A stretch of DNA of 21,558 nt from an uncultured Phascolarctobacterium sp. (GTDB lineage Bacteria; Bacillota; Negativicutes; Acidaminococcales; Acidaminococcaceae). The translations under genes were made by a program, and so were the position numbers. Each line of letters starts with the position of its first letter. The first letter of the stretch is position 1. The stretch covers positions 1 to 21,558 of the forward strand of contig USHB01000005.1 of NCBI GenBank assembly GCA_900554395.1, written 5' to 3'. Below the pieces are notes generated by a model. The model was not told where the DNA came from. It did not search any database and worked only from the letters and a program-made list of their open reading frames with translations. Of the stretch, positions 1 through 6,877 are shown one piece after another.

Positions 1-597
1 GGTACATTATATAAATACTTCAGCAATAAAGATAACCTTTTTTATACTTTAATAGAAGACAAACACAAACGCCTGATGCATGACCTGCACGATTTAACGG
101 CAAAACAGCCTGACATCAGAGGCAAATTACAGGCCTATCTGACCTGCATGTTAAATTTTCTGCGCAGCAACAAGGGCTTATGGCTTATTGTATGGTATGA
201 ACTTAACGCCGCACATCAGGGCATCCACCCAGATTTGGACGAAAACGGCAACTGGACTTTAACCTCGTTTTACGATGATTCACTGCCGCCGCAGGAAGAA
301 ACCCGCCTTTTGCGGTATTACAAAGTTTTGTGGGAAGAAGTATATGTGCTGGCAGACATTTTGCAAAAAGGACAGGACAGCGGCTTTTTAAAATACACCA
401 CCTGTCAGGAACTTACCACCATTACAGACCCGTCCCGCAAACTGACTTCGGAAGCTATTTTCGGTGCCCAGCATCTGTTCGCAGGCATCGCCAACGGTGT
501 GTTCCACGTTATTGACAATACCATGGACAGCAGCGAATTAACGGCCGTAATTGTCGATTATTTCTTAAACGGCCACGCCACCCAACAGCAAGCATAA
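1..597 (+). CDS. TetR/AcrR-family transcriptional regulator, 3' part (5' end outside window)
   Basis: The reading frame is open from base 1 and ends with TAA at 595-597. The first visible residues, GTLYKYFSNKDNLFYTLIED, are the end of a TetR-type DNA-binding domain: recognition helix, the Y-x-Y-F motif, then helix 4. The first ATG at 76 lies after this motif, so it is not the real start; about 25-30 N-terminal residues are probably missing. The remaining ~170 residues are helical and variable, as in TetR ligand-binding domains, and reveal no ligand. TetR proteins usually repress a neighbouring efflux or catabolic gene; that target would lie to the left and is not visible. A terminator follows directly. 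The family is clear, the target unknown. Confidence 0.85.
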   Translation, partial: GTLYKYFSNKDNLFYTLIEDKHKRLMHDLHDLTAKQPDIRGKLQAYLTCMLNFLRSNKGLWLIVWYELNAAHQGIHPDLDENGNWTLTSFYDDSLPPQEETRLLRYYKVLWEEVYVLADILQKGQDSGFLKYTTCQELTTITDPSRKLTSEAIFGAQHLFAGIANGVFHVIDNTMDSSELTAVIVDYFLNGHATQQQA

Positions 598-611
598 TAA
601 TAAAAATAAAC

Positions 612-655
612 AGAGCCTGTTCCCGGCAAAACACCGGGCGCAGGCTCTTTGTTTT
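612..655. terminator. Bidirectional intrinsic terminator between the TetR gene and the LysE-type gene
   Basis: A two-part stem: AGAGCCTG (612-619) pairs with CAGGCTCT (641-648), and CCCGG (622-626) with CCGGG (633-637). It is followed by TTTGTTTT on the plus strand and by a T-rich tract on the minus strand. It sits between convergent genes and can serve both. Confidence 0.85.
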
Positions 656-686
656 AAACACGCAAAACCATACTGTCAATTTATAT

Positions 687-1268
687 TTATAAGAAAAGAG
701 AAACCGCACAATACACAAGCAGCAACGCCATAACAAAATTTACGGCCTGGGTATGCTTGGCGAAAAAACTGCAAAATACAGAGCCGAACAACGCCCACAC
801 ATAAGAACCCGACGCCCCGATAATTGTCAGAACCAGTGTAAACGCAATTAATTCCGCAACGGAATGGAATACCGGCAATATATAAAGCGACATGGCAGTA
901 ATGGCATAAACATAAATTTTAGGATTCATAAACTGCAACAGCATTCCCGCCATAAAACCTGCTTCCCTGCCGCTTTCCACATCAAAATCGGAAGAAGTTT
1001 TCCATACCTTCCACGCAAGATACAGCATATAAGCCGCGCCGGCCACCTGCATAAAAATTTTAACTTTGGGAAGCGCAGAATATAAAGTGGAACTGAAAAG
1101 CGTGCATACGCTCATCACCATAAAAAACCCCATGGTAATGCCAAGGTTAAAGTTAAAACTTCTGCGGAAGCCCAAACGGGCAGCATTGCTCATCGAAAGC
1201 AAATTATTTGCTCCCGGCGTATAAGCCGTAACAAAGCAGTAAATTAAAAATTCAGATACCGGAAACAT
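687..1268 (-). CDS. LysE/RhtB-family amino-acid exporter
   Basis: About 193 residues, the usual size for LysE/RhtB exporters, inner-membrane proteins that pump amino acids or related small molecules out of the cell. The N-terminal stretch FVTAYTPGANNLLSMSNAA is the family's conserved first helix and P-G-x-N motif; the rest is mostly hydrophobic helices. The frame is open up to 1421, but the start at 1266-1268 is preferred. It has AAGGAG nine bases upstream and gives the family-typical N terminus, whereas the extra 51 residues are polar and unlike the family. A 20-codon ORF upstream overlaps this start by one base. The XRE-cupin regulator is transcribed divergently and may control it. Substrate unknown. 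Confidence 0.88.
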   Translation of the reverse strand: MFPVSEFLIYCFVTAYTPGANNLLSMSNAARLGFRRSFNFNLGITMGFFMVMSVCTLFSSTLYSALPKVKIFMQVAGAAYMLYLAWKVWKTSSDFDVESGREAGFMAGMLLQFMNPKIYVYAITAMSLYILPVFHSVAELIAFTLVLTIIGASGSYVWALFGSVFCSFFAKHTQAVNFVMALLLVYCAVSLFL

Positions 1269-1330
1269 CACAACCAACTCCTTAAATAATTTGCCTGTAA
1301 AATAACACCAATCAAAACAGCAAATGCCAT
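1268..1330 (-). CDS. Short upstream ORF (20 aa) overlapping the LysE-type start
   Basis: An ATG at 1328-1330 has GGAG eight bases upstream and opens a 20-codon frame (MAFAVLIGVI...YLRSWL) that ends in TGA at 1268-1270. The stop shares one base with the exporter's ATG (TGATG), an arrangement typical of translational coupling. The exporter's own AAGGAG lies inside this ORF. The peptide is hydrophobic, rich in Leu/Val/Ile, and matches no family I recognise. It could be a leader peptide controlling the exporter, a relic, or chance. The good ribosome binding site and the precise overlap argue for translation, but no protein-level evidence is available. Confidence 0.45.
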   Translation of the reverse strand: MAFAVLIGVILQANYLRSWL

Positions 1331-1425
1331 TAATATATCTCCGTACAGCTTTTGGCTGAACAGCGCGCCCATAGCTGCGAAGAAAAATTAAGGGCCTGCT
1401 TTTAGCGTTAGTGGCTGCCATCTTC

Positions 1426-1454
1426 TTTACAAGGCAACTTTAAAATTGTATAAT
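1426..1454 (+). promoter_or_regulatory. Sigma70-type promoter for the XRE-cupin regulator
   Basis: TTTACA at 1426-1431, a 17-bp spacer, then TATAAT at 1449-1454. Transcription would start near 1461, leaving a leader of about 80 nt before the TTG start at 1540. Confidence 0.65.
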
Positions 1455-1467
1455 GTAATAAAAAGTG

Positions 1468-1518
1468 CAATATATCGCATTTTGTACGTTTTAATAATAC
1501 AACTTGTGCGATATATTG
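1468..1518. promoter_or_regulatory. Widely spaced perfect inverted repeat, probable operator
   Basis: CAATATATCGCA (1468-1479) and its exact reverse complement TGCGATATATTG (1507-1518) are separated by 27 bp, with centres 39 bp apart, close to four helical turns. The pair lies just downstream of the predicted start site of the XRE-cupin gene and in the divergent region shared with the exporter. The likeliest reading is autoregulation by the XRE protein, possibly with looping; an mRNA hairpin is the alternative. Confidence 0.5.
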
Positions 1519-1539
1519 TCAATAGAAGGATGTGATTTT

Positions 1540-2091
1540 TTGGATACAATGAATATGATTGTTGCTAAAAACATCAAACGCCTTAGAGAAGAAAATAAAT
1601 TAAGTATGGACGAACTGGCAAAACTGAGCGGCGTCAGCAAAAGCATGCTTGCCCAGATTGAACGCGGCGAAGGCAATCCAACGCTTTCAACTCTCTGGAA
1701 ACTGTCAAACGGCATGAAAGTTCCCTTTGACGCATTGACAGTACGCCCCAAAGTAACTTACGAAATTGTCCGCACAGCCGAAATACAGCCCATTTTGGAA
1801 AACAACGGCAAAGTAAAAAACTATCCGCTTTTTCCGGATGATGAAAACCGCCGCTTTGCCGTATATTATCTGGAACTGGAACCGGGCAGTTACTGGCAGT
1901 CTGAACCGCATCTGAGGGGAACAACGGAATTTATAACCGTATTTGGCGGAACTTTGGAAATAGAAACGGACGATAAGCATTTTACTATTCCCAAAGGAGA
2001 AAGCATACGCTTTAGAGGCGATGCTGCTCACTCATACATGAATACCGGCAGCGAAACCGCAATTCTCCACATGATATTATATAATCCTTAA
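1540..2091 (+). CDS. XRE-family regulator with C-terminal cupin domain
   Basis: About 183 residues from a TTG start at 1540, chosen because AGAAGGA (1524-1530) is nine bases upstream; the ATG at 1549 is possible but badly spaced, and the TTG at 1504 has no site. Residues ~8-65 form a Cro/C1-type helix-turn-helix (IKRLREENKLSMDELAKLSG, then SKSMLAQIERGEGNPTLSTL). Residues ~100-183 form a single cupin barrel with EPGSYW, a His near 116 and a GGTLEIE turn. This architecture is common in repressors of small-molecule transport and metabolism, where the cupin is thought to sense the effector. It diverges from the LysE-type exporter, its most likely target. Effector unknown. Confidence 0.88.
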   Translation: MDTMNMIVAKNIKRLREENKLSMDELAKLSGVSKSMLAQIERGEGNPTLSTLWKLSNGMKVPFDALTVRPKVTYEIVRTAEIQPILENNGKVKNYPLFPDDENRRFAVYYLELEPGSYWQSEPHLRGTTEFITVFGGTLEIETDDKHFTIPKGESIRFRGDAAHSYMNTGSETAILHMILYNP

Positions 2092-2200
2092 ATAAAGGCG
2101 TAAGCTGAGCAATTTTAACAGCAAGCAGTTAATTAATAGTCCTCTTTTTTATTGTTTTATCATTACCGCACCGCAGCAAAATTTTATATTGCCTGTAAAT

Positions 2201-2233
2201 AAAAAACCGGGAGCTAAAACTCCCGGTTTTTTT
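2201..2233. terminator. Bidirectional terminator between convergent XRE-cupin and autotransporter genes
   Basis: CCGGGAG (2207-2213), loop CTAAAA, CTCCCGG (2220-2226), flanked by an A-run on the left and a T-run on the right, so it works in both directions. The rest of 2092-2291 shows no other feature I can support. Confidence 0.88.
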
Positions 2234-2291
2234 CATTTTGCTGTTTAATGCAAAATACTTTAATTTGCTTTAACTCTAAAACAGCTGCTTA

Positions 2292-5200
2292 TCAGAAGCT
2301 GTATTCAAGATTTACAAACCACTTGTTTGCTTCTGCATGGCTGCCTTTCTGATAGCTGTAACCAAGGCCGAAGTTCCAGTCATCTTTGCCTGCTTCAATG
2401 CCCAGGCTGCCCAGCCAGCTGCCGCTGTCCATTACTGTGTAATCAAGCGTATCCATGCCGCTGCCGGTGTTCAGGTCAACGCTGTTGTCAGTATCGCCAA
2501 ATGCCCAAATGTAAGCTACATTTGCCTGCGGTACAATCTTCCAGCCGCTTTCTGTTACAGTTTCGTTTCTCAGGCTTACGCCTACAGGCAGTGTCCAGAT
2601 GTTCTGACGGTCTGCATCATATTCGGCAAATTTAGCGCCGTCATAGTATGCAGTGTAGCTGTCCGGGTCTACATTGTAGTAACGCAGTCCGGTGTAAGGC
2701 ACAATCTGCGTGCTGCCGTTGGTGTACATTTTTTCTGCTCTTACGCCTACGGTAAATACGCTTACATCACGGTCAGCCTTAATATCTTTGCCCATTGCCT
2801 TGCCGGTAAGTTCGTTGTCGCTTTCGCTGAAGCCGATATCGGCAATAACATTGGTGTCATCGTTTTTAACATTGCCGTAAAGGGTTAAGCCCCACATATC
2901 AAAATCGTTGTTGATGCCCATGCCGTGGCTGTCGCCATCGCCATAGCTGAAGGCAATGCCGCTTTGTACTTTGCCTTTTTTAGCAAAGTCTACGCCAACG
3001 GTTGCACCATCAAAATCGCTGCTGCTGTCGATAGAGCCAAAGCTGGAAGCCATGCCGTCAAGGTCATGTTTGCTGTGGATGTATTTAGCCCAAACAGCGC
3101 CGTCTTCGTTAACGGTAGGTTCGCCGGTAATATCATCCTGAGTAAAGGACAGGCGCAGTACGCTGTTATCTGCCATATCGCCTGCTACGTTAATGGTGCC
3201 TGCGGTTACACCGGCAGCTTCGCCAATCATTGCCATAGCAGCTAAGCCGCTGTTATCGCCGGTGGAAGAAGCCTCTCTGAAGAACTCCTCAGCACCTGCA
3301 AAGGTGTTTTCGCCATTGCGGATAATGCCGTTTACAGCACCTTCAAAGTTTTCGCCGCCTTCGCCGAGGCTACCAACAAAGTCGTTAACTGCATCTGTTT
3401 TTTCTTCTTCGGTTAACTTGGAAAGGTCTTTGTAGGTAATATCATAGCTACCGGTAGCTACAGCACTGCCAGTTGCATAGCCTGCGGTTCTGTCATAAAC
3501 AAGGTTGCTGTCATCCCAGGCTTTATCTGTTCCATCAGTATTGCTGATAACTTTATAAACGTTTCCATCAGCAGTAGTACCTTTTTCAAGTGCGTTAATA
3601 TCAAGTTTTGCACTGCCGTCAACGTTTACAAATGTGCCAGTTGCGTCAATGATAGCGGCACTATCAGTAGTTAAGCCTTCCAAAGTGGTTACGCTGCCAT
3701 CTTTAACGTTGATGATATTAAAACTGTGGATTTTGCTGCCGTTTTGTGTAGTATATTGTTTGCCATATTCTTTTACAAGCGGGCTTAAAGTGTTATTGCC
3801 GGTAATTACCAAAGTGCTATCGCCTACGCTGCCGTAAGCTTCTTTTTCATAGCTAAGTCTATTGCCATTGTAGAACGGGTTATAATTGTTCTCTTGACTA
3901 TAATTAGTAGTCAGTTTATAACCCTGGCCGGAAATTTCGCCTGTAACTTCAGTGCCGTTTAAGATAACGGTTGCTTTACCAACGGTGGCAGAAGTTGCGT
4001 CTGTGTTAAATCCTTTATGCCCCTCTACTTCTATATCACCTATTGCTTCCGGAGTTGTTCCGTTAATAGCGCCACCTGCATAAATGCTGCCGCCAACCGT
4101 ACCGCCGTTAAGGGTAATAGTGCTTTCGCCTACGTGCGAACCGCTGCCGGAAACACTATTATCTACAGCAATGCCGCCGCCCAAAATATCTTTGGTAATT
4201 TCGCCGCCATTGATGGTAATATAAGCTTTATCAACGCTATCAGAACCGCTCATACCCATCGCCATACCACCTGCGGCGATGGATGTTTCATCAGTAATGC
4301 CCTTCAAATCGGACATAGCCATGCTGGCATTCATACCAAGATGATTCCACCAGGGATAACCGTCGTTATTATCATTCTTGCTGGCATCCATAATACTGAT
4401 AAGCTGGAGCTGTTCAATCTTGCCGCCGTTAACGGTAATATTGGTTGTTCCAACATGGGTTGCAGCGTCTTTACCAGGGTTATCAGAACTCAATACCGAG
4501 TTGCCGATAGCCATGCCGCCGCCGTACAAGCCGTCAACGTTGCCATAAACTTCAATATTGTTGCTATCTACATTGCTATATGCCAAAGTGCCATTGGTAG
4601 TGCCTTTATGGTCATCGTCGCTCTTTTCGCCTTCCATACTAACGGCAAATCCGCCGCCGAATACGCCGACTGCTTTCATGTCTTTGCCAATGTAGGTATT
4701 AACCGCACCGGTGTTGGTTTCTGCCTTGGCATTATTTAAAGTGCCTGCCGCACCGCCGCCAAATACGCCTGCTGCATAACCTTTATTAAGGATAATATCC
4801 GCGCCGCCTTCGTTATTGGCAACTGCATAAGCGCCATAAGCCTCTTCGCCTTCACCGTCAATCGTGCCGCGCAGGCTACCATGCCCAAAAGCAACGCCGC
4901 CGCCAAATACGCCTACTGCTGCGCCCTGTCCAACAACGCCTTCAGCATTAATCTTGCTTAAATCGCCATCTTTCACAGCGCTGATAACGCTGCTTAATGC
5001 GCCGCCGATATTAGCTGCTACTGCATCCTTATTAGGGCTTTCAAGGTTTACAACAATAGTAGCTTTGCCGGTATTAGCAGTAGCATTGCTTCTGCCGTAA
5101 GCTTTATTAACGTCATCTTCACCTAAACCAGCATCAAGCTTAGTGCCGTCATTTTTCCATGTATAAGTATGGCTTGCTGCTGCCACACCGCCGCCGATAA

Positions 5201-6551
5201 CGCCAATAGCAGTAGTATTACCAGTTAATTCAATGCTGGTATCACCTTTAACCGTAGCCGTTGCTTCGCCGCCTTGGATTGCATTATCAATTTTAACATC
5301 TAAATCATCAAGGGCATCTGGCAAATCAATATTTAATGCTTCTTCCAATATTGCTGCATCTGCATCCATATAGCCGCCATCGTGACCATATTGTTTATCT
5401 TTATAATCTTCTTCGTCCTGGTTTATTACTTTATAAATACCTTCAGCCGCACCGGTGATATCAGCAGAACCTGCAACGCCTCCGCCAACAATACCGATAG
5501 CAAGGCCGTTATTAATGCCAATATTAACATTACCGTTTACTTCACTGTTAGCCGTGCCGCCAATGGTAGTTAAAGCAACACCGCCGCCTACTACGCCTGC
5601 GGTAATACCATCAATACCGCTATCTGCTTTTACATTAGAATCAATAATTAAAGTACTGTTGCCATTAACAATGCTATTAGCCTGTCCACCAATAGCAACT
5701 GCTGCACCGCCATTAGCAAATGCGCCAATGTTAGCAGTGCTGCCTTCGGAAGTAGCAGTATTAATATCGCCGTTAATGGTTGTAGTGGTTTTGCCGCCGC
5801 TTGTAATAGGCATATTTTGTTCGGAACCAAATATAGTTAATTTAATATTTCCACTTATATTGCCCATAGAAATAGCTGTACTGCCGCCGACACCACCAAT
5901 AACGTTACCGCTATTTATAGTGTTATTAATAGTTCCATTTCTTGTTATCTCTATAAATTGGCTTCCTTTATCGCTAGCAATACCTAACGAAGGATTTAAA
6001 GCCAAATCACCGCCTACCATACCAATAACAACAGGATTAGATGTTGCATCACCAACAATTAAATTAGTATCTTTGTTAATAGTTACAATATTATTGTTTT
6101 GGCCTATTGTATCAATTGCTAATATTTTATTAATAATGCTCTGTAAACTTTCATTACTTCCAAGCCCAAAACTTGCAAGTCCCAAAGAACTAATAGTTGC
6201 ATCGTCTAATCTTGCTTCGCCACCAACAACGCCTACAACACTATGATCAGCCAATGCTTTACGAATAGCAGTTAAATCGTCGTTAGCATTTTTTATATCT
6301 GCCAACAAGCTGTTTACATTGCCTTCGGTTGCAATAACAAGTTTATCGCCCTGTGCAATAACAAAGTGATGACTGCCCGCAGCTAATTGTTCATCTTCAG
6401 TAATTACAATATTACCATTAGCATCAGGTATAAATTCATCATACCCATTTATACTCGCCGCCAACGCATCACTGCTGTAAAAAATACCCATGGTACTTGC
6501 GGCAAGTAATGAGCGCAGCACCTTTCTTTTTAAATCCGACTTTCTTTTCAT
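2292..6551 (-). CDS. Large autotransporter (type Va secretion) with glycine-patch repeat passenger
   Basis: 1419 residues. Residues 1-31 look like a signal peptide: basic MKRKSDLKRK, a hydrophobic core, then S-x-A-L-A before the likely cleavage. Residues ~1150-1419 look like an autotransporter beta-barrel: alternating aromatic/small strands such as AVWAKYIHS and GLTLYGNV, ending WFVNLEYSF with a terminal Phe, the usual signal for BAM insertion. The passenger (~32-1120) repeats a glycine patch (GVVGGGVA, GVFGGGFA, GLYGGGMA) about fifteen times, alternating with T-x-T-I-x-x-N-G-type strands, consistent with a beta-helix stalk. No protease triad or toxin domain was recognised, so adhesin or surface structure is the best guess. 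The start has AAAGGAG eight bases upstream. It is a single-gene transcript, with a terminator at 2201-2233. Confidence 0.92.
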   Translation of the reverse strand: MKRKSDLKRKVLRSLLAASTMGIFYSSDALAASINGYDEFIPDANGNIVITEDEQLAAGSHHFVIAQGDKLVIATEGNVNSLLADIKNANDDLTAIRKALADHSVVGVVGGEARLDDATISSLGLASFGLGSNESLQSIINKILAIDTIGQNNNIVTINKDTNLIVGDATSNPVVIGMVGGDLALNPSLGIASDKGSQFIEITRNGTINNTINSGNVIGGVGGSTAISMGNISGNIKLTIFGSEQNMPITSGGKTTTTINGDINTATSEGSTANIGAFANGGAAVAIGGQANSIVNGNSTLIIDSNVKADSGIDGITAGVVGGGVALTTIGGTANSEVNGNVNIGINNGLAIGIVGGGVAGSADITGAAEGIYKVINQDEEDYKDKQYGHDGGYMDADAAILEEALNIDLPDALDDLDVKIDNAIQGGEATATVKGDTSIELTGNTTAIGVIGGGVAAASHTYTWKNDGTKLDAGLGEDDVNKAYGRSNATANTGKATIVVNLESPNKDAVAANIGGALSSVISAVKDGDLSKINAEGVVGQGAAVGVFGGGVAFGHGSLRGTIDGEGEEAYGAYAVANNEGGADIILNKGYAAGVFGGGAAGTLNNAKAETNTGAVNTYIGKDMKAVGVFGGGFAVSMEGEKSDDDHKGTTNGTLAYSNVDSNNIEVYGNVDGLYGGGMAIGNSVLSSDNPGKDAATHVGTTNITVNGGKIEQLQLISIMDASKNDNNDGYPWWNHLGMNASMAMSDLKGITDETSIAAGGMAMGMSGSDSVDKAYITINGGEITKDILGGGIAVDNSVSGSGSHVGESTITLNGGTVGGSIYAGGAINGTTPEAIGDIEVEGHKGFNTDATSATVGKATVILNGTEVTGEISGQGYKLTTNYSQENNYNPFYNGNRLSYEKEAYGSVGDSTLVITGNNTLSPLVKEYGKQYTTQNGSKIHSFNIINVKDGSVTTLEGLTTDSAAIIDATGTFVNVDGSAKLDINALEKGTTADGNVYKVISNTDGTDKAWDDSNLVYDRTAGYATGSAVATGSYDITYKDLSKLTEEEKTDAVNDFVGSLGEGGENFEGAVNGIIRNGENTFAGAEEFFREASSTGDNSGLAAMAMIGEAAGVTAGTINVAGDMADNSVLRLSFTQDDITGEPTVNEDGAVWAKYIHSKHDLDGMASSFGSIDSSSDFDGATVGVDFAKKGKVQSGIAFSYGDGDSHGMGINNDFDMWGLTLYGNVKNDDTNVIADIGFSESDNELTGKAMGKDIKADRDVSVFTVGVRAEKMYTNGSTQIVPYTGLRYYNVDPDSYTAYYDGAKFAEYDADRQNIWTLPVGVSLRNETVTESGWKIVPQANVAYIWAFGDTDNSVDLNTGSGMDTLDYTVMDSGSWLGSLGIEAGKDDWNFGLGYSYQKGSHAEANKWFVNLEYSF

Positions 6552-6614
6552 CTTTCCTACTCCTTTGCTTTAAACTCGGCAGTATTAAGTGATTAAAAAC
6601 GCAAAACATTTTTA

Positions 6615-6627
6615 ATACCGTCGGTAT
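6615..6627. promoter_or_regulatory. Palindrome in the autotransporter leader, possible operator
   Basis: ATACCG-T-CGGTAT is a perfect 13-bp palindrome located where the autotransporter transcript would begin, just downstream of the predicted -10 box. Such a position suits a TetR- or MarR-like repressor, but no copy was found near a regulator gene in this window, so the binding protein is unknown. Confidence 0.4.
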
Positions 6628-6635
6628 ATACTTAT

Positions 6636-6663
6636 ATTATACTATACCTTTACCCCCCCACAA
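6636..6663 (-). promoter_or_regulatory. Predicted promoter of the autotransporter
   Basis: Read leftward: TTGTGG (6658-6663), a 16-bp spacer, TATAAT (6636-6641). The -10 box is perfect; the -35 is partial and partly formed by a run of seven G. The leader would be about 75 nt. Confidence 0.5.
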
Positions 6664-6743
6664 GACGTTCTCAATTCTTTCTAATCCGAAATTATATGCT
6701 TTTCGCATTTACTGACTACTGGCAGGTACTTGCCGTAATAATG

Positions 6744-6772
6744 AAAAAACCGCAGCAAAGCTGCGGTTTTAC
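6744..6772. terminator. Intrinsic terminator downstream of the AlbA_2-domain gene
   Basis: AAAACCGCAGC (6746-6756), loop AAA, GCTGCGGTTTT (6760-6770), with A/T runs on both sides. It lies about 110 bp past the end of the leftward AlbA_2 gene. The rest of 6552-6877 holds the autotransporter promoter and palindrome, an imperfect palindrome GGCAGGTACTTGCC (6721-6734), and a GC-rich stem GGCGC/GCGCC (6823-6835); no gene was seen. Confidence 0.75.
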
Positions 6773-6877
6773 TATTTTGCTAAACAAGGGGCGTTTTTAG
6801 CGCCTGCCTTATTTTTATTTATGGCGCGAAGCGCCCGCTTTTTATGAAATTTTAATGTTAAAAATTTTTATAGATAA

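Noticed and set aside
1269..1421. 51-residue N-terminal extension of the LysE-type exporter
   Set aside because: No ribosome site at 1421, polar sequence unlike the family, and a well-placed AAGGAG supports the start at 1268.
4017..4739. Long plus-strand frames opposite the autotransporter (also 5455-6246 and others)
   Set aside because: They mirror the repetitive, alanine/glycine-rich codons of the autotransporter, have no ribosome sites and match no family.
6823..6835. GC-rich stem GGCGC/GCGCC as a second terminator after the AlbA_2 gene
   Set aside because: Short stem without a proper T-run on the minus strand; the stem at 6746-6770 is the better terminator.
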